Assembly: GCF_011386835.1 (NCBI RefSeq)
Contig: NC_088800.1
Coordinates: 682,001 to 746,000 of the forward strand
DNA: 64,000 nt
From: Chrysemys picta bellii
Taxonomy: Eukaryota; Chordata; Testudines; Emydidae
Reading direction: 5' to 3'
Position 1 is the stretch's first letter; the number at the start of each line of letters is the position of its first letter. The position numbers were made by a program, and so were the translations under genes. Of this stretch, positions 33,284 to 44,500 are shown piece after piece. The notes beneath the pieces were generated by a model that was not told where the DNA came from, ran no database searches, and saw nothing but the letters and a program-made list of their open reading frames with translations.

Positions 33284-33734
33284 AAATTGGGCCTGTGTTT
33301 GTCACAGAGGTGTGTGTCATTTCACCACCTGGTCCACAAAGGGTGGCTGCAGAGGTGGGTCAGGTAATGTTATGGACCAGCTCCTGCTGGTGAGGGACAA
33401 GCTTTCAAACTACACCGCGCTCTTCCTTGGGTCTGGGCAAGGTACTCAGCACCACAGCTAAATAGAAGGAGGAACAGATTGTTCAGCATAAGCAGTTAAT
33501 CCATATTCTCAGGGATCATTCAAGGTGAAGCTAATGTCTAGTTCAAGGCAGAGGTGTCTACTACAGGCCCTGGGTCCAACATCCCCAGGGACCTGCGGGG
33601 GAGGTTATTACACTTCCCAGCCAAATCCTTCCAGGGGAACCCTCACAGCAAGCTCCGGCCCCAGCTTCCTTGGAGGAGCAATGCACCCCCTGGGCGTGGA
33701 GTGGGAGAGGGTGCTGGGGGGGGAGAAGGGGATT

Positions 33735-34445
33735 GGGCGTGACCCCCATGCTGAGGAGGGGGGGAGAAGGGAACTGGGTCAGGGGGTGACCCCCATGTCA
33801 GGACAGAAGAAGGGGGGGTGACCCCCTATGTCAGGGGGAGAGAAGGGGACCGGGTGGGGGTGACCCCCATGTCGTGGGGGGGAGAAGGGGACCGGGTGGG
33901 GGTGACCCCCATGTCGTGGGGGGGGAGGAGATGGGGGTGACCCCCTATGTCAGGGGGAGAGAAGGGGACCGGGTGGGGGTGACCCCCACGTAGTGGGGGG
34001 GAGAAGGAGATGGGGGGTGACCCCCTATGTCAGGGGGAGAGAAGGGGACCGGGTGGGGGTGACCCCCATGTCATGGGGGGGAGAAGGAGATGGGGGGTGA
34101 CCCCCTATGTCAGGGGGAGAGAAGGGGACCGGGTGGGGGTGACCCCCATGTCATGGGGGGGAGAAGGAGATGGGGGGTGACCCCCTATCTCAGGGGGAGA
34201 GAAGGGGACCGGATGGGGGTGACCCCCATGTCGTGGGGGGGAGAAGGGGACCGGGTGGGGGTGACCCCCATGTCGTGGGGGGGGAGGAGATGGGGGGTGA
34301 CTCTCTATGTCAGGGGGAGAGAAGGGGACCGGGTGGGGGTGACCCCCATGTCATGGGGGGGAGAAGGGGACCGGGTGGGGGTGACCCCCTATGTCGGAGG
34401 GGAGAAGGGGACCGGGTGGGGGTGACCCCCATGTCGTGGGGGGGG
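33735..34445. repeat. G-rich minisatellite upstream of FURIN
   Basis: About 17 units of roughly 40-44 bp, in two alternating subtypes. One has GGGGGTGACCCCCATGTCRT, the other GGGGGTGACCCCCTATGTCA with GAGAAGGGGACCGGGT. Each unit holds GGGGGTGACCCCC, which can fold with a 3-nt loop, plus runs of 5-9 G. The array stops at about 34445, where the FURIN CpG island begins. Confidence 0.9.
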
Positions 34446-34449
34446 GGAG

Positions 34450-35120
34450 ATGGGGTCCCTGTCCGCGCACCGGAACTGCAGGGGCTGGGCCCGGCCTTGG
34501 GTGCCCCGGGTGCCCCCGGTCCGGCGCGGGGCCGAGGGCGCCGCCTCCCGAGGAGGGGCCGGGCGCCGGGCCGGAGGGACCCGCTGCCGCAGTGACGGCA
34601 TCCGGCGGCGCCCGCTGGGCCGGGCCGGGCCGGGCTGGGCTGACAGCTGCGGCGAGTCACCAGGCGGCGGCCGGGCCTGGCCCCCCTGCTCCTGCTGGGC
34701 CGGGCTCGGCTCCGGGGCGGGGGCTCCGGGCTTCCCCGCGAGGTGACGCTGCTCCGCCGCCGCCCATAAAGGGCCGCGGCCGCCAGCCGAGCGGAGCCGA
34801 GCGCCGCGCGGGGTAAGGCCGGGCCGGGAGCGGGGCGCCGGGAGCGGGGCTGTGTCGGGCGGGCGGGCCGGGGCGCCCCGTTTGCTGGGCGAGCCCGTGG
34901 GCAGCTCCCGCGAGCCGGGCCGGGCCGGGCCGTAGCGCTCGGGCTCGGGGAGAATCGGGGCTTGACAGCTCTGGCCTGCGCCCGAGCCTGGCTGGTTCCC
35001 CTGCTGGGCGCTCCGGGAGCCCGGCGAGAGCTGGGGCGCTGGGACCCAGCTCACAGCCTGGCTCAGCCGGCGAGGCGGGGAGGCGGCCTGCGAGCAGCTC
35101 CGGGCGGTGAGTCGGTGGCT
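34450..35120 (+). promoter_or_regulatory. FURIN: FURIN CpG-island promoter and candidate noncoding first exon
   Basis: Very high CpG density. A CATAAAGG element lies at 34765-34772, and a good splice donor (GG|GTAAGG) follows at 34812/34813. This suggests a short noncoding exon ending at 34812 that splices to the coding exon starting at 38374. FURIN in mammals uses several promoters with alternative noncoding first exons, so further ones may lie between here and 38374. The exon start is not determined, and the exon itself is an inference. Confidence 0.5.
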
Positions 35121-38100
35121 GCTGCGGGAGCCGCTGCGGGCCTGAGCCCGGCGCCGAGTCCGCGGGCCGGGGGGCAGCTGGGCTGCCTGGGAGGTGGGAA
35201 TCGGGCTGGCGCAGAAGAAGGGGCCGTAGGGGGGTGGGGGGCCAGGCAGTGCCTGTGCTCTGGGGCTTGCTGCTTGGCACTGCGGCGCGGCCTGGGCTCA
35301 GGCCAGCTGTGAATCGTTTCGGTCCCAGGTGACATTTGTGGGGTGGCCCCATTGCGTAGTGGGACCTTCCTGCTTTGGTGACCCCCCAGCCTTGCCCCAC
35401 TGACAGGGCAGAGCCCCCTCGGCTGGGGGCTGTGTTCTGTACGCTCTGAGCAGGGGGGAGCAGACCCAGGGCGTGCGCTCAGTGCTTCCCAAAGCCGCCC
35501 CCCGTCAGGGTCTTGGCTTCTGAACGGTGTGGCTGGTCCCCTGGACATGCTGGGCTTGGACTGAAGCTGGGCTTGAGGGTGGAGCTGAGGGGAGCTTTGC
35601 TTGGGGACCCCAAAGCACCTTCAAACCTAGTGCCCCAAACTCGCCAGAGCTGAGGGAGGGCCCCAGCTGGGCAGTTGGGGCAGGCTGGGTGGTCTTAGGG
35701 GCTGAAAGCACCTGGCACGCTGCACTGCCAATCGCTCTAAAACGACTGTGTTAGAAGTGGCAGTTCTTACTCCCACTTATGCCAGGTGGCTCCTCGCTGC
35801 TCCTGTGGGGATGGGCAGTTCTGTGGTCCAGACCCCCCCGTTCTTCAGAAACATGGGTCTTTGGGGGGGCTGGGGAGGAAACCAACGGCTGTAAGGCGCT
35901 CCTAGTGGGGGAGAGCAGCCTTGCCATCTCCCGCTTGGGTGAAGCGCCTGCTGCCATCAGTGGGCACTGGAGCAGCCCTGGCTGCAGGTGGGCAGTGCTG
36001 TACCCGCAGAAGGTGGGCAGCTGGGTAATCGAGGGGGTGGGGAGGGACTGGCCGCCCCAGCGGCTGCTCTCATGAGGAAGTGGTTTGTTTTGGCTGGTTA
36101 TGTAGCCTGGCTGGCCACGTCTCTGCACTGGACTGCGTAATTACCTAGTGTTGGTGAATCCCACAGGCTATCATTAAGTCCAGAGTTTAGCAGGCAGGAG
36201 ACACACCCAGTTATATGTGGGTGCTGTCGAATGTCGGTCTGTGGCATAGCCCCGGCTGTGGTGGTGCCGGTGCAGAACAGCTAGGTGGGAGCCACCCTGG
36301 AATCACTGGCTGAGCTACTTCTGAGTCCATGATAACCTTTTGTGCCACCCCCGACCCCAGCCTTTCCTCTGTGCTTGTGCACAGCTGGTCTCTGGAAGCC
36401 CAGGGGTTGCTGCCCTCTGCCCCATGCCCCGGGCATCCCCCATGTGGTTGATAGGGCTGCAAGTTGCTAGGGGCAGGCTGTGCAGTGACTCTCAACAGGG
36501 CTCTGGGCCCTAGCGTAAGGAATTTAATCCCTCCTGCTCCATGGAAACAGGCTAGGGGCTCGGGAGAGCCTGTCTAGGTGGGAGATGGGGCTAGGGCGAG
36601 CCCCGCTCTGGCCATCCGTATGGCAAGGGCAGCTGGGGCCAGGCCCTGGCGTTCCATGGCACACTACAGCTCCACCCATCAGCCCTGCCCCCACTTAGAA
36701 GGGCAGTCACAAGGGGGGGCCTTCCCCTTTCCGAGAGGTAGGAGCAGGGGTATGGGGCCCCCTCCTTTCCCAGCAGGAGCTCCTGCCATCCCCACACCTG
36801 GGGAGAAGCAGGGTGACAGCAGCCAGGATGTGTCTGAGTCAGTGGGTGGGCCGGGCTCACTGCCCTCTGCCCTTGGCTGGGGGATGGTGGCAGGGCCCCC
36901 AGAGCAGTGAGGTGTGGTGTTAACCCTCCATTGAGGAACATGGGGACCCCCCTCCCTGAGCCGTCACAACTTCGCTGTTTGCTCCTCTTCCCAGGCCCGG
37001 GGCTTAGGCTCTTTGCCGGAATCACTCCCATCCCCTGGCTCCAGTAGTGCCTGGGTCATAGAGAGTCCCAAGTGGGCACTTCATGCCACTCGGTGCAGCC
37101 CCTCGTCCCTTGCTAGGTGGCCGAGGCATGGGCCCCTCTCGCCCTCCTAAGGCCACTCCTGTCCCCTGCAGTAATCTTCCGCTGAATTGTAGCTGCGGGT
37201 CACAGCCTTCCTAGCTCACATCAGGGCTCTTTGCATTTCTCCACCCCCCAGGTTCTATGGGCTACCCCATCCCCCTCTATTTCAAGGACTTCCTGTAGCC
37301 CCTCGCCTCATGCCAGAGGCTGTGCCCCCATTCTCCCCCCAGGCCTCCTTCGCACACCGATATTGCATCTCCTTAGGGTACCAACGTGTAAACTGTTTTG
37401 GGAGGCTGGGCGGTGCTGAGCTGGGGATGGGGGTAATTTCTGCCATCAGTGGGTTCTTTGATCTGTAGGCAATTAATTACAGGCTGCTGCTGCTGCCTCT
37501 GCTAGCCAGGTGCTCCATGGGATCCCCATTTCCCCCTTCCGGGTTTTCACCTGGATCCATGGGGTTTGCCCCCGGTGCCTAGCCTTGACGCTCAGGATTT
37601 GAGCGGCTGTGCCCGTTTTGCGTGGCAGTCAGACTGAGTGTGCTCACCCCCCTCCCAAGCCAGGGGCCACGTGACCAGGCATGGCCATGCCTGCACTGTG
37701 GGGTTGGGCCCATGTCACCTGGGCCTGGTGGCCCAGCTGGCTCGCTGGAGCTGGGGTCTCCAAGTGGCTCTCCCAGGTCCCCTGGCTCTGGGTTTCTCAG
37801 CACCCTTGTGAGTGAGGGAGCTGATTAAAGGCCTGTGTGGGTGGGAGAGGGGTGCTGGGGCTGCTTGTTTCTTTTGCTGGATATGAAGAGGTTCTCCTCC
37901 CTCCCTCCCCCCCGGTGGTTTGGCTGCTTGCCCCTTGCCCAGCTGGGGTCTGCCTTGAGCTGGGCGCTTGGGGTGGGTTTCCTGTTTGCTTCTGCCTGGG
38001 CAGAGGGAGCCATTTGCTGTCCTCTCCCCTCCTTCAGCAAACACGGCCTGCCCTGCTCCCTGCTGGCTGTGTCTGCCTGTTTGTAAGCCTCGAGCATAAA

Positions 38101-38373
38101 CACACATTGGCCAATAGCAGGGTAAACAGTGTGAGATGAGCAAGGCCTCCTGGAACTCTGCAGCTGGGAGCTGGTCAGAGCTCCCGGGCTGGGCTGGGGG
38201 CAGGGCCCCTCTGTGCGGGATTCGCAGCTCGCCCCCCTCCGGTCAAGGACTGCGCTCTGTGCGTGTGCGCTGGGGCCTGGGCGGGCTCTCCTGGCAGGGC
38301 TGTTTCCTGGGGGCTCTGTGGGGCTGATCGCTGTGGAGCGGCTCAGCCCTGACTTGTGCTGCTCTTCCTCCAG

Positions 38374-38568
38374 GGGACCTCGGATCAATTGTGGTGCTGT
38401 CCAGCCCCTCGGCTCAGCGTGCTGCTCCGATGCCGTCCCCATGATCCCCAGGCCGGCTGGAGGGCCAGCCGGGCAGAGCGAGCGGCAGAGCGCCCGGCTG
38501 CGCTGAGTGAGGAGCGCCTGCTGGGCACTGGTGTTCCTGGGCCCACGGCGAGAGGCTCCAACCTTCTG
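38374..38568 (+). promoter_or_regulatory. FURIN: FURIN 5' leader with two overlapping uORFs
   Basis: The acceptor CTTCCTCCAG at 38364-38373 opens the exon that contains the furin start codon. In the 195-nt leader part, an ATG at 38430 opens a 4-codon uORF ending TGA at 38442-38444. A second ATG at 38441 overlaps that stop (ATGA) and opens a 21-codon uORF ending at 38506. Both are out of frame with furin. The furin frame itself has no stop through this leader and no ATG before 38569. Confidence 0.65.
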
Positions 38569-41500
38569 ATGGATCGGGGGCCCCGTTTGCTGCTCTTGCT
38601 GTGGACTCCAGTGGTGGCGGTGGCGTTGCTGGCCCAGGAGGGGCTAGGCCAGCGCGTCTACACCAACACCTGGGCCGTGCTTGTCCCAACGGGGCCACAG
38701 GAGGCTGACAGGCTGGCCAGGAAGCATGGATTCCTCAACCTTGGGCCGGTGAGTGAGCTTCTCCCTGCTTGGAGCGCCCCCCACCCCCGCCAGTCCTGTG
38801 TGCCTGGTGCTCCGCCTGCCCCTCGCAGGCCCTCTGGCTCCTGGCATCAGAGCCTGCCTGGGGGCCACATGGGGCAGTTCTCCCTGGGGGGCAGGGGCAG
38901 TCTGTTTGCACAATGCCAGGCAGGTCCCTGGGGCCCTGTCAGTGCAGTTCTTCTTGCAGGGCCTCTGTTGGCACTCCTGGGTTGTTGTGGGCTGGGGGCA
39001 GGGCTTCTCCCCCTCCCCCCAGCTAGCAGGGCTGCCCCTCAGCCCAGCCTGGAGCTGACTTTCCCACGGACTGGGGAGTCAGGAGATGCACTCCGATCCC
39101 ACCCCCAGGAGACTGAGTGGGTGAGGCAGGGCTGTGGGGTGGCTGCGTCGGAAGGAGCAGTGTTTGGGTGAGTCTCCAGGACCCCTGCCAGCTGTTCCCC
39201 TTCAAGTGAGCTGGGCACAAAGGTCCAGCGTTCCCATGCGGGATGGCAGGTGCTGCGACCTGCTGCGGGAGATCTGGTCAGGCGGGTTGTTGACAATGAC
39301 TCCTGTGTCCTTCTCCAGGAATGCCCTCTGCAAACGCATGTGTCAGCCCGGCCCTGTTTCCCTTCCATCAGCGTGTGGGCATGGGGGCTGTGTGGGACTT
39401 GTCAGTTCCCCATTGGTTCTGCCGTCCCTTCTCTTATCTCTGTGCTGGGAGCCTGGCAGCCCCTGCGATCTCTGCAGCACTGGCTGAGGCCTAGGGCTCT
39501 TGTCCATGCTCAGCGCCCGCTCCCCGTGGCGGGGGCATGGCTGCCGTTCACACCAAGGATAGCGAAGGTGGAGGTGAGGCCCTGGCCTTGGCAGGGCCGA
39601 TGCTTCGCGGAGCGTGCGCCAGGCGGGGCGGGGACTTGGCTGGCCCTTTGTTTTCTTGTCCTGGTGGCAGCTCTTTCTTCCGGGCCAGTCCCTGAGCCCC
39701 TGGCTGATGAGCGGCGGTGGGAGAGCTGCCCCAGGGCACTGGCGTCATTGCTTTCTCTGGCTCAAGTGGTGTGGGAAAATGTGACGTGTCCTCAGGAGCA
39801 CTGGATGCAGCCCGCAGCGCTGTGACCAGCAGAGCATGAAGTGCCACCAGGCCTGCGCCTCTGGGTGACCCAGCTGGGGCCTAGCAGTGGGTGGCCGGGA
39901 CCTGCCACCTCAGGCTGGGTGGAGACAGCGGTTGCCTGAGCCCCCTGAGCGAGCCTGTGCTGCACTTCCCTGCTCCCCGCCTGCTTTGTCCCTGACCGAA
40001 GGGGGCAAGGCTGTGGAATGTCTCCCTGCCCCCCCTGGGAGCCCTGGTGAAGCACTGCCTGCCGGGGGCCACAGGGCTAGGGCTGCCGGCTGCCCTGCCG
40101 GGGGGTGCTGCTACTTTGCCAGGCTTCCTCCGGCTGAGGAGTGAGTGCTCAGGAGGGAGCAGGGGCTTGAGATGTCCGTGATCTGGGGGGCCGGCTCTGC
40201 CCTAGTGACGTGGGGTCGGGCTCTGCTGGGCCTTGGGGCCTCAGGCTGTGGGGAGTTCGGGGGAAGAGGAACCCAACCCTCCTGCATTCTTGGCTGTTCT
40301 CCTACAGCCCCCCCCAGGAGTGGAGGGGGGGCGCCCGGGTTGGTGTCAGGTGGGGGGCTGGGCTGCCCGGGTCCAGTCGGGGCTCTGCCCTGCCCTGCTC
40401 CCGCCGCCTGTGGAGTGAAGCCTCTGGTGAAAATCACCACTGCTGCCACGGTGCCTGTTCCAGGGCTTCACGGGGCACGTACAAGGAGAGCAACTGGCCC
40501 AGCCCCACCTGCCCTGGGGGTGAGTTGGGGGCAGAGCTGGGAGTGGTGGGGAGTGCATGTAGGGGTCTGAGGAGCGGGCTTCTATGCCCCCAAGGAGGCC
40601 TTCCTCAGCCAGCAGGGTGCAGGGTTCTCTCTCTGCCAGGAAGGAAGTGGACGGGGGTTGAAATCCCTCAGGAAGTTTCACAATTGGTAGCGGCAGGGCT
40701 GGGACCTTGCTCTGAGCCATCCGGCAGCAGCCGGCTGGGGGGCAGGGAAAGCAGCTGCCTCCGGAATAGCCCGGGTGCCTCTTTCTGCTGGCTCGTAAAG
40801 GGACCCGCACGCAGGGCTCAAGGACCGTGTGCACTTGCCGTGGGTGGGGGCAGGGGCTAGCACTTCCCAGAGCAGTCAGGGCCTGGCGTTTGACGGTGTG
40901 GGCTGGGGGCGGGGGGGGGGAAGCACGGAGAGGCCTGGCGTTTGCTCTGACGGTGTGGGCTGGGGGCGGGGGGGAGCACGGAGAGGCCTGGCGTTTGCTC
41001 TGACGCTGCGGGCTGGGAAGGGGAGGGGGGTGGCATGGAGGGGCCTGACCCGTGTACAGATCTTGGAATTGAAGTGAAAGCTTCAAACTCCGCACTGAGG
41101 CCAGTGCCCCTTGGTGCCAGGGTTCCTCCTCTGCACCCGGAGCTGCTCTTCCTGCAGGTGCCTCCTCGCTGGCAGTGGGGCTGGTTTTGCTGCCGGTGGG
41201 GGGGGGGCATGCTTGCTGGGGAGCGCTGGGGCCCGGGGGCTCAGTCCGCCACTGCGCAGGCAAGTGGGGGAGAGCTGGACTGGCGCTTGCATTGCTGCAG
41301 AGCCCGCTGGGTTGGCTTCTGGAGGGCCAGGGCCTGGGGGAGAAGCTGCCTGGTCTGTGGCCCTACAGTGCTGGCTACTGCTGGGCCTGTCGCTAGGAGA
41401 TCCCTGCAGGGCAGTGCCCCAGCTTGCTCTGTGGGGTGCTCTGCTACTCAGACTGCGTCATCCCACTGGGGCAGGTCCCAGAGTGCATGGGGGCTGCACA

Positions 41501-44500
41501 GACTCCTCTGCCAAATGCAAGCTATGAACTCGGGGTCCCCTGGCCAGGGCAGTAGGTCAAACCCCTGCTTGGGTAGCAGCAGCTGGTGCCAGGGAGCCGT
41601 TGAGGCTGGTGCCGAGATCCTGGCGGGAAGAGCAGAGCTGCGTGGGTTTGGGGAGGGGGCCCCCTCCCCGCCTGCTGCAGTGATTGCACTTGGCAACGCA
41701 GCTGAAGGGTGGCGTTTTTCTGGCTCATCCAGTTCACTTAATTCCCTGATGAGGCATCGCAGAGCAGTGTGACACAGGGCAGGGCTGGCACCAGTCTGGC
41801 CTGGGCCTCCCAGCAGCACCCGCCTGCAAGGCCCCAGCTGGCAGGAGGCCCGCGGGACTGGGGGTAAGGCTCAAAGGGGGCAGGACAGGGGCTGGCAGTG
41901 TCCCTCTAATTTGTTCTGTCCACCGGTATGAAGGTGATGTGTCACATAACCAAATTCATGTGGTGGGGGTGGGGCTGAGGGGTTCGGCCTGTGGGAGGGG
42001 GCTCAGGGTTGGGATGTGGAGGGGTGGGCTTTGGGGATGAAGGGTTTGGGCCTGCCCTGAACGTGGCCCTCGGCGCTAGGGGCTTGTTCTGGAACAGGGC
42101 TCCTGCAGGACAGGTGGCTGGCTGGGCTGCCTGCTAGCATCGCCGCTCGGTCCGGGCAGGCCCTAATCCTGTCTGGTGACTAGGCAGAGCTGGGAGCTGC
42201 TCTGGGGAACAATGGGCCCCTGTTCCTGGCCCAGGCAGGCGAGGTGCGACGTGGCGCTCGCTGGGCCAAGGGCGGCTTATGAAACCAAGTAGCTTTTCTC
42301 TTCCCCAGCTCCCATATCACGTGGCACTGGTTGCATCCTTTGGCCTGCCCCTGGCCAGGACCACGGCCCCGCTGACAGGACGCATGGGGGCCTGTCTCTG
42401 GCCTTTGGCACCATAGCCCTGCCCCCAGTGCACTGCCATGTGGGCACAGAAAGGACTCGCCCAGGTCACACAGGGCGTCTGCGGCAGAGCAGCCCCTCGA
42501 ACCCAGAGCTGCCGGACCCCATGGCCACCCTCCCGCTCTGGGCTGCATGGGGCAGGGCAGAGCTCAGCTCTCTGGCTGGGGCCCTGGCTCTGGCGGAAGT
42601 GGGGGGCTGTGGAGCCCAGGGTGGAAGTGGGGGACTGGGGCTGCAGAGATGCCTGGTCTCCACCCATGTGCTTGTGCGGGAGCCGCTGGCGTGTGCTGTG
42701 GCGGCTCTGGGCAGGGAGCCAGGCTGTGCAGCACCTGTGCTGGGCGGGAGGCCGTGCAGGGGAGCAGAGCCCAGCTGCAGCCTCTGTCTGGCCCCAACAC
42801 CTGCTCCGGGAGGATTTGCAGGCGCCCGGCTGGGCAGGGCACTTCCTGCAGCCTTTTCCCTTCGAATCCGAGGGGCCCCACTCCCCTATGGCTCAGCGAC
42901 TGCCCCACTCCTGTCCCAGGCGGGGCATGTGGGGAGGGTGCTGTGGTGCCTGGGGATGGCAGTGGGGAGCGACACACAGGCTGGGCTAGGACGTGAGACT
43001 TCCGCCAGAGACCTGCCTCGTAGGGATGGGCCCAGCCAGTGGCCACCTGCTCCCTCTCCTGGGAACAAGCCAAGTGCGGTGGGGAGCAGCCCACCACTGC
43101 TCAGCCCTGCCCTGGGGCAGAGAGAGCAGGGCTGGCCTCCTGCAGGGCCCAGAGCAGGTCCTTGAGCCAGCCTGAGGACTGCCTGCATGCCGGGCACTGT
43201 GCCCCCTGCCCACCCCCTCCTGAGGAGCCTGCTGTCTGCGCTCCCTGCAGCCCGGGCAGCGGTGTCTCCCCGCTCCAGGCACAGGCCTCGCCCAGCAGGG
43301 AGCAATGGTGCCCAGCAGAGGACATGCCTGCGCACTGGGCCTGCGGGGGGATGGCCCTAGGTGCCCTCCCGGGGAGGGGGACGCAGCCAGGTGCGGCCAG
43401 AGCAAGGCCTGGCTGTGGGGGAGGAAGCTGCCAGCCTCACTGGGCCGGGATGGGGAGCTGTAAGTACCAGGGTCCCTGGGTGTGCAGCGGGTTCCTCCGC
43501 CAGCCCTGGGACACCCAGCTCCCTGCTAGCGGAATTTGGCCATGGCGTCTCGCAGAGCTAGAGGCTGTGGTCCCGGGAGGTGACTGTGCCCTGCTGCGGG
43601 CTGGCCCGGGGGCTGCCGGACTCACTCACCAGTACAGGAGGCCCAGGAGGAAGGCCAGGGTGGAGGACGGGGGGCTGACTCATGGCCAGTTTCCAGGATG
43701 TGGAGCAGTGTATGGGAATGACTGGGCCGGAGAGAGAAGGGATTAAAAATAACCCACGGGGAGGCTCTTTGTGGGGCCAAGGCTGTGCTGGAGTCAGGCC
43801 CATCCCCTGTGGGGGGAAGGGGGACAGGCCAGCTTTTCCCCCGGGGAGCAGGAGGAAGCCCTGTCCAATACCTGCCCCCGGAGCACTGGCCGGGCTCGCT
43901 GGGCTGCGCTGGGACTCGGGCTTCATGTTCGACCCCAGCCGAGCACAGAGCAGGGTCCGGGGATGCCCGCGAGCCAGGGGCTGCTAGCAGGGGGGGTGTC
44001 CTGTGCCCCTCCCCTCAGCAGGCTCCAGGGCCACAGCCTTGGGGCGGATCCCCGTGTTGTGGGGACAGGATACATCCCTGGAGGGAGGGAAGGGTTGGCT
44101 CAGGGCTCTGATTGGCTGCTCCAGTCCTCCCCTCCTTGCCCCATCTGCCCCCCCTTCACTGTGCCCTCTCCCTTTGCGCCGCCCCCCCCCCCCCCCCCCA
44201 GCCACCGCACTCAGTTACCATGAAAGAAACCAAAACCCAGCCAAGGTCTAGTGTGCAAACCCCCAGGTGCTAGCCCATGGCTTTCCTGAGCACCTTCTGT
44301 GACCTTCCCAACCCTGCCCACTGTCCCCTGCTCTGTGGGCAGGGGCTGTCTGTCTTTGCAGCGCTCAGCACCGTAGGACGTGTAATAAGAAGGCCGGGGA
44401 TAGGGGCAAGTCTAGTCCGGGCTCCCAATCCCGGCTCTGCCCAGACTTTCTGTGTGCCCGGAGGTGGCGTGGCAGGTCGGGCCCTGGGCAGGGGGCTGGA

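Noticed and set aside
33735..34445. CRISPR-like array
   Set aside because: Units are direct tandem copies without unique spacers in a vertebrate genome; it is a minisatellite.
42428..43165. Overlapping 150-245 codon frames in FURIN intron 1
   Set aside because: Several frames on both strands are open at once, which is a GC effect. No conserved domain and no splice support.
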